Shown in pieces: positions 58,200 through 64,000 of a DNA stretch of 64,000 bases (within the stretch, counting starts at the first letter, position 1; each line of letters begins with the position of its first letter). The notes beneath the pieces were generated by a model that had not been told where the DNA came from, ran no database searches, and saw only the letters and a program-made list of their open reading frames with translations. The position numbers were made by a program, and so were the translations under genes. Source of the stretch: Bradyrhizobium sp. Rc3b (GTDB lineage Bacteria; Pseudomonadota; Alphaproteobacteria; Rhizobiales; Xanthobacteraceae); the NCBI RefSeq assembly GCF_900114915.1, contig NZ_FOUS01000007.1, positions 124,001-188,000 on the forward strand, read 5' to 3'.

Positions 58200-59228
58200 A
58201 TGACGAGCAGTGAGACGGCTTTGGCGGCGGGGCAACGGGCGCGCGGGCTGGCGCCCTTCCTGCGCTCGCAGATGCGCAACATCGCCCCGTTCCTCACCCT
58301 GATCTTCCTGTCCGGCTTCTTCGCCTTTGCCAGCCCCTCCTTCGCGACGCTCGACAATCTCGGCAACATCCTCACGCAAGTGTCGGTCACCGGCATCATC
58401 GCCGTCGGCCTCACCTTCGTGATCCTGTGCGCCGAGATCGACCTCTCGATCGCCAGCATCGCCAATGTCACGGGCATCGCGGTCGCCTATTTCACGCTGC
58501 AGGAATCCTACGTCAACATCGCCAACATTCCCCTCCCCGGCGCGGTCGCCATCCTGCTATCGATCCTGCTCTGCGCCTTGCTCGGCCTCGTCAATGCGCT
58601 GGGGCTGACCGTGATCGGCATCCCCTCCTTCATCATGACGCTGGCGATGATGCAGATCGCCGCCGGCATCTCGGCGCTGCTGGTGCGCGGCCAGATCGCC
58701 TACAAGGTTCCGAGCCTGATCACCACGCTCGGCTCAGGCTCGATCGGCGGCATCCCCTGGCTCGTCATCATCGCCGCGCTGATGCTGCTCGGCGGGCATC
58801 TGGTGCTGACCTACACGCGCTTCGGCCGCTACGTCTACATGGTCGGGGGCAATCGCGAGGCGGCCGAATATTCCGGCCTCAACGTCAAGCTCATCCTAGG
58901 CGCGGTGATGGTGATCTCGGCGGTGTGCTCGGGCATCGGCGGCATGCTCGGCGTCGCCCATTTCGGCAGCGCGCAGCAGAACGAGTTCGACACCTATCTG
59001 CTCGACTCCATCGCTGCTGTCGTGGTCGGCGGCACCAGCCTGTTCGGCGGACGTGGTGGCATCGGCAACACCATCGTCGGTTTGTTCGTGCTCGGCGTCC
59101 TCAATAACGGCCTCGACCACGTCAACATCGATAGCTTCCTGAAGATCCTGATCCGCGGCCTGATCCTGCTGGCCGCGCTGGTCATCAACGTCTACGCGCA
59201 GCGGCTGAGGGAAAAGGCGGCGGACTAG
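58200..59228 (+). CDS. Ribose-type sugar ABC transporter permease
   Basis: 342 residues with about ten membrane helices of the RbsC (BPD_transp_2) type. Conserved features include GLTFVILCAEIDLSIASIAN, IGIPSFIMTLAMM and a glycine-rich GGTSLFGGRGGIGNTIVG stretch. It completes the importer; no kinase or isomerase gene accompanies it. A 32-nt repeat lies 14 nt after its stop. Confidence 0.95.
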   Translation: MTSSETALAAGQRARGLAPFLRSQMRNIAPFLTLIFLSGFFAFASPSFATLDNLGNILTQVSVTGIIAVGLTFVILCAEIDLSIASIANVTGIAVAYFTLQESYVNIANIPLPGAVAILLSILLCALLGLVNALGLTVIGIPSFIMTLAMMQIAAGISALLVRGQIAYKVPSLITTLGSGSIGGIPWLVIIAALMLLGGHLVLTYTRFGRYVYMVGGNREAAEYSGLNVKLILGAVMVISAVCSGIGGMLGVAHFGSAQQNEFDTYLLDSIAAVVVGGTSLFGGRGGIGNTIVGLFVLGVLNNGLDHVNIDSFLKILIRGLILLAALVINVYAQRLREKAAD

Positions 59229-59242
59229 ACAGCCCTCAAAAC

Positions 59243-59274
59243 AAAAAACGCGAAAACAACCCCATGCACAGTAG
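59243..59274 (+). repeat. 32-nt 3'-end element, copy 2 (after the sugar permease)
   Basis: AAAAAACGCGAAAACAACCC followed by CATGCACAGTAG, identical over all 32 bases to the minus-strand copy at 43792-43761. In both cases it lies just downstream of a stop codon and reads in the same sense as the gene. Confidence 0.8.
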
Positions 59275-59379
59275 AAACTGTAAGAAAATTCAGCTGCTTA
59301 TCGAAGCCGCAAGTGCGTGAGCCCACCGCACCGGGATTGACCCGTCGGGCAAAACAGAAGCAGAAGCGACAATGACCCC

Positions 59380-59509
59380 GTCATCCCTAAGGTGCGGAGC
59401 AGGCGATGCGACAGCATCGCATGCGGAGCCTCGAAGGATGAACGGCCACGCTGCCAGCCGGGCCGTCGCCCTTCGAGGGCCGCTGAAGAAGCGGCCACCT
59501 CAGGGTGAC
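59380..59509. repeat. Palindromic intergenic repeat (CCCTGAGGTG family) providing the end of the peptide ATPase gene
   Basis: GTCATCCCTAAGGTG at 59380 and CACCTCAGGGTGAC ending at 59509 are imperfect inverted ends; an inner stem GCGATGC/GCATCGC is present. The type is widespread between Bradyrhizobium genes. Its right end contains the TGA stop codon of the ATPase gene (59500-59502). The region 59229-59499 contains only this element and the 32-nt repeat. Confidence 0.75.
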
Positions 59510-60535
59510 GGTGATAGGGCAAGGCTCGCTGCACCGATCTCGTCTGCCCGCCAGCACCTCACCGCGTGTCCATCGGCTCGCGTCTCCAGCAGCGGCCCCG
59601 GCTCGTGCCGGCACACCGCCTCCGCATAACGACAGCGCGGGCTGAAGGCGCAGCCGTTCGGGGGATTGAGCGGGTTGGGCAGGTCGCCGCCCGTGGTCGC
59701 CAGCGGGGCACGGTGTAGCGGATCAGGAATCGCAGCGATCAGGGCCTGCGTATAGGGATGCGCCGGGCGCTCGAAGATCTCGCGCCATTGGCCGTTCTCG
59801 ACGATGCGGCCGAGATACATCACGGCGACGCGGTCGCTCATGTGCTCGACGACGCCGAGATCGTGGCTGATCATGATATAGGACAGACCGAGCGTGTCCT
59901 TCAATTCCAGCAGCAGATTGATGATCTGGGCGCGGATCGAGACGTCGAGCGCCGACACGGGCTCGTCGCAGATGACGATTTTGGGGTTGAGGATCAGCGC
60001 GCGGGCAATGCCGATGCGCTGGCGCTGACCGCCGGAGAATTCATGCGGATAGCGGCCCGACTGTTCGGGCCGCAAGCCGACATGCCGCAGCATGGTCGCG
60101 ACGCGGTCCTCGATCTCGCTTTTCGCGGTGACGCCGTGCACACGCAGGGGATCCTCTAGCGTGCGGCGCACGGTCTGGCGTGGATTGAGCGAGGCGTAGG
60201 GATCCTGAAACACCATCTGCACGGTGCGCGCCAACGCCTTGCGATCGCCGGATTGCCTGCTCCTCACGACCTGCCCGTCCAGCACGATGCGGCCGTGCGT
60301 CGGCGTCAGCAGGCCAAGGATCGACAATGCGACCGTCGACTTGCCGGAGCCGGACTCGCCGACGAGGCCGAGGCATTCGCCGCGCTTCAGCTTGAGATCG
60401 ACGCCATCGACGGCCCGGAGCATCCGCTTGCCGCGGCCCAGCAGGCCGCCACCCAGAGGAAAATGAACCGCCAGATCCTCGACGCTGAGGATGAGGTCAT
60501 CGTCCGGCCTTCGGTCACCCAGCATGTCTTGCGGC

Positions 60536-60543
<8 letters not shown>
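59500..60543 (-). CDS. Peptide ABC transporter ATPase (DppF/OppF type)
   Basis: 347 residues from ATG at 60543 (MHEPQDML). Walker A GESGSGKST, signature FSGGQRQRIGIARAL, Walker B IVICDEPVSALD, and the C-terminal oligopeptide-specific extension with the Cys cluster CAFSPRCRYAEAVCRHEPG, a known iron-sulfur site in this family. The ATG overlaps the upstream ATPase gene by 8 nt. The last residues (SPSP) and stop come from an intergenic repeat. Confidence 0.94.
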
Positions 60544-61512
<969 letters not shown>

Positions 61513-61516
<4 letters not shown>

Positions 61517-62334
61517 GTCCGCCGGCTCCGCGATTGGGGATCGAGAATGTCGCGCAGGCCATCGCCGAGCAGGTTGAGGCCAAGCACCGTCAGGAAGATG
61601 GCGAGGCCCGGAAATACCGAGAGCCACGGCGCCGTCGTGATCTGCTCGCGGGCTTCCGACAGCATGCTGCCCCAGCTTGGAAACGGCGGGCGAACGCCGA
61701 GGCCGAGGAACGACAATGCGGCTTCGGACAACACCGCGCTGCCCATGCCCAGCGTGCCGATAACGATGATGGGGCCCAGCATGTTCGGCAGCAGCTGGGT
61801 GATCATGATGCGCAAATCGCCGTAGCCGAGCACGGTCGCAGCCTGCACATAGCCCTGGCTCCGCAGCGACAGTGCCGAGGCCCGCGCGATCCGGCACGTG
61901 AAGGACCAGTTGGTCAGCCCGAGTGCGATCAACAGGCTGGTCAGGCCGGGTCCGAGCACCGCCATGATCGCCAGCGCGAAGATCAGCGAGGGGATCGCGA
62001 GCATGAGATTGGTCAGGGCGTTGACGACATCGTCCCACCAGCCGCCAAAATAGCCAGCGCTCAGCCCCAAGGCCACGCCGATGACGCTGTTGATGAGCTG
62101 CGAGATGATACCGACCGTCAGCGAGACCCGCGCGCCATACACGACGCGGGAATAGATGTCGCGGCCCTGGTCGTCGGTCCCGAACCACCAGGTCCAGCTC
62201 GGGGGCTCCTCCGCATTCATCAAATTGGCGTCCATCACGGGATCGGTGTGCGCCAGCCAGGGTGCGAGCAGGCCGACCAGGATCGCCAGCGCGAACAACA
62301 CCCCACCGATGACGAGATTCGCGCGGAGCTTCAT
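61513..62334 (-). CDS. Peptide ABC transporter permease (DppC type)
   Basis: 273 residues from ATG at 62334 (MKLRANLVIGG). Six membrane segments, the N-terminal HWFGTDDQGRDIYSRVVYGA-like segment (WWFGTDDQGRDIYSR) diagnostic of DppC/OppC, and the EAA loop near YVQAATVLGYGDLRI. It overlaps the ATPase gene by ATGA. A 274-nt gap with a repeat separates it from the DppB-type gene. Confidence 0.94.
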
Positions 62335-62402
62335 TGCAAGCGCTCCACCGCGAAAAGGATAATCGTGTGTGGCTTTAGCGAGAACTCGCCGCGGGCGCGT
62401 TT

Positions 62403-62527
62403 GGCCTCTCCCGCTTGCGGGGGAGGCCGACGCGCTCGGAGAGCGCGGCGGGTGGGGGCTCTCGCCACACAGGGAACCCCGATGCGGAGACACCCCCACC
62501 CCAACCCTCCCCCGCAGGCGGGAGAGG
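62403..62527. repeat. Intergenic repeat between the two peptide permease genes
   Basis: A perfect hairpin at the left (GGCCTCTCCCGCTTGCGGGGGAGGCC at 62403-62428, given in part as GGCCTCTCCC and its mate) and CCTCCCCCGC/GCGGGAGAGG at the right end frame a GGTGGGGGCTCTCGCCACAC centre. This is another family of rhizobial intergenic repeats. It splits an operon whose neighbours otherwise overlap. The gap 62335-62608 holds nothing else. Confidence 0.7.
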
Positions 62528-62608
62528 CGGCGCAGCACCCGTGACGCCACACCGCGCGCCTCGTATGCGATTGCCTTCCCGTCCAAGCGTGATGGAGCCC
62601 GCCAGCGC

Positions 62609-63532
62609 TCATGCGTATCTGATCCTGGGATCGATCACGCCGTAGAGTACGTCGATCAGCAGATTGATCGCGAGAAAGGCCAGCACGACGACGAGAATGG
62701 AGCCCTGGACCGCCGGAATGTCGCGCTGCAAGACACTGTCGACCAGCAATGAGCCGATCCCCGGCCACGAGAACAGTTTCTCGACCACGACCGCCTGCCC
62801 CATCAGGCCACCGAATTGCAGGCCGACGGTGGTGAGAATGATGACGAGCGCGTTGCGCATCACATGCCACTTCACCACCCGCGTCTCGCTCATGCCCTTG
62901 GATCGCGCGGTGCGGACGAAATCGGCGGTCATGATCTCGAGGACCGCGGCGCGCGTCGTCCGGGCAAACAGCGCCATCGGCGAGACGCCGAGCGTCACCG
63001 CTGGCAGGAGCAGATATTTCAGTCCGCCATCGCCATAGCCGAAACTCGGCAGCCAGCCGAGCTTCAACGCGAACAGGTACATCAGAACCAGTCCGAGCCA
63101 GAATTTGGCGATGGAAAGGCCCGACACCGCGACGACCATGGCAAGCGTATCGACGATGCCGCCCGGTCGCAGGGCCGCGATGAAGCCAAGCGGCACGCCG
63201 ATCACGACCGAGAATGCCATGGCCGCGAAGATCAGTTGCAGGGTCGGCCAAGCCCGCTTGGCGATCATGGTCGTGACAGGCTCACGGGTCCGGAACGAGG
63301 TGCCGAAATCACCGGTCGCGAGCTTGGCAATGTAGACGCCGAAACGCACGTAAACGGGATCGTCGAGGCCGAGCTGCTTCTTCATGCGCAGCTCGACCTG
63401 CGGATCGCTGTCGTCACTCATGGAGGAGACGATGCTGCCGGGAACCACGCTGAACAACACGAAGACCAGCAGCACGACGGCAAGCACGGTCGGAACGGTT
63501 TGCAGCAGGCGACGGAACAGGAAGGAGAGCAT
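62609..63532 (-). CDS. Peptide ABC transporter permease (DppB type)
   Basis: 307 residues from ATG at 63532 (MLSFLFRRLLQTVPTVLAVV); a GTG two codons earlier is possible. Six membrane segments with the DppB-type N-terminus, the DFVRTARSKGMSE EAA region and the C-terminal SWPGIGSLLVDSVLQRDIP motif. It partners with DppC. AGGA-like upstream (GGAAAAGTGCCG) is only a modest ribosome site. Confidence 0.93.
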   Translation of the reverse strand: MLSFLFRRLLQTVPTVLAVVLLVFVLFSVVPGSIVSSMSDDSDPQVELRMKKQLGLDDPVYVRFGVYIAKLATGDFGTSFRTREPVTTMIAKRAWPTLQLIFAAMAFSVVIGVPLGFIAALRPGGIVDTLAMVVAVSGLSIAKFWLGLVLMYLFALKLGWLPSFGYGDGGLKYLLLPAVTLGVSPMALFARTTRAAVLEIMTADFVRTARSKGMSETRVVKWHVMRNALVIILTTVGLQFGGLMGQAVVVEKLFSWPGIGSLLVDSVLQRDIPAVQGSILVVVLAFLAINLLIDVLYGVIDPRIRYA

Positions 63533-63592
63533 CGGCACTTTTCCTCTCTCCCTCCATCGTCTGTGGCGACGGAGGGAGCGCGAGAGCGCATG

Positions 63593-64000
63593 TCACTTCG
63601 CGGGCGAGGTCTCGTCGACCCAGAGGTCTTCGACGTTCTGATGGGTCAGCTCCGTCGCGTTGAGCTGAATCCCCTTGAGCCACGGCTGCACCGCCATGAC
63701 CGCCTTGTTGTAGTTGAAGAACCAGACCGGTGCCTCCTCATAGAGCAGCGCATTGGCCTTTTGCAGCAGCTGGGCGCGCTTTGCTGGGTCGTCGGCCTGC
63801 CCGGCCTCGTCGACGATCTTGTCGAAATCGGCGTTCTTGAAGATCATGTAGTTGCAGGCTGGCTGCGGCGTCGACGAGTGGAAGCATTTGAGGGCCGCCT
63901 GCGGATCCGGACCGCTCGCCTGGGAATAGATAAAGGCCTGGTAGTCGCCGGTGCGAACCACCTCCGCCAGCACCGCGGTCTCGACCTGCTTGACCTTCGC
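63593..64000 (-). CDS. Peptide ABC transporter substrate-binding protein, C-terminal part
   Basis: Partial gene: the 5' end is beyond the window edge. The visible 135 residues (ending DLWVDETSPAK) belong to a family 5 extracellular solute-binding protein: ASGPDPQAALKCFHS, NYMIFKNADFDKIVDEAGQA, and YEEAPVWFFNYNKAVM. It lies 61 nt before the DppB-type permease and would be the first gene of this importer operon. The frame continues to the last base. Confidence 0.88.
   Translation of the reverse strand, partial: AKVKQVETAVLAEVVRTGDYQAFIYSQASGPDPQAALKCFHSSTPQPACNYMIFKNADFDKIVDEAGQADDPAKRAQLLQKANALLYEEAPVWFFNYNKAVMAVQPWLKGIQLNATELTHQNVEDLWVDETSPAK

Noticed and set aside
59298..59629. Several short open frames on both strands
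   Set aside because: They lie inside the palindromic intergenic repeat and reflect its composition.

Overview
The window is a high-GC alphaproteobacterial chromosome segment. It is most likely Bradyrhizobium or a close Bradyrhizobiaceae relative. The reasons are the gene order rpsB-tsf-pyrH-frr-uppS-cdsA-dxr-rseP-bamA-lpxD-fabZ-lpxA-lpxI-lpxB ending near gltA, the use of LpxI, a short (about 440-residue) prolyl-tRNA synthetase, several DUF3551 and RopB/Omp25-like proteins, and several palindromic intergenic repeat families of rhizobial type. No rRNA, tRNA, CRISPR array, prophage, insertion sequence or integrase was recognised.

Layout. 1-1.5 kb: citrate synthase with an intrinsic terminator. 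1.6-7.8 kb: a carbohydrate locus with a ROK regulator, a complete CUT1 ABC importer and a short-chain dehydrogenase of the aldose (xylose) dehydrogenase type. 7.9-23.3 kb (minus strand): the envelope and translation operon from rpsB down to lpxB, interrupted only by an oppositely oriented KTSC-domain gene between fabZ and lpxA. 23.5-31.5 kb (minus): a proline-rich caspase-fold protein that lacks both catalytic residues, a DUF2846 lipoprotein, an exported beta-carbonic anhydrase, DNA polymerase III alpha and a 32-residue microprotein. 31.7-43.7 kb: accessory genes, namely an outer-membrane beta-barrel protein, two DUF3551 proteins, an HD protein plus AhpD-like pair divergent from a MocR regulator, methionine aminopeptidase, a GNAT protein, an FAD oxidoreductase divergent from a LysR regulator, an exported ClpP-like protein, and an XRE/MmyB regulator divergent from an MDR oxidoreductase. 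43.8-47.2 kb (minus): proS, then the LolC/E-type permease and LolD ATPase of lipoprotein export.

47.3-54.6 kb (minus): a seven-gene copper locus consisting of a DUF2946 protein, a TonB-dependent receptor, an Asp-box beta-propeller with Cys/His motifs, a TlpA-like thioredoxin, a PCu(A)C chaperone, YcnI and a CopC-CopD-YtkA fusion. It reads as a complete outer-membrane-to-cytoplasm copper acquisition and handling route. 54.9-59.2 kb: a bacterial globin preceded by a strong intrinsic terminator inside its own leader, then a ribose-type ABC importer with a LacI-like operator. 59.5 kb to the end (minus): a dipeptide/oligopeptide ABC importer, with its substrate-binding protein cut by the window edge.

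The most unusual observations are the pseudo-caspase, the Asp-box protein embedded in the copper operon, the terminator immediately upstream of the globin start codon, a 32-nt element placed in the same sense directly after two unrelated stop codons, repeat elements that supply stop codons, and a candidate ROK operator overlapping its own start codon. All function calls come from reading the sequence; no database search was run.
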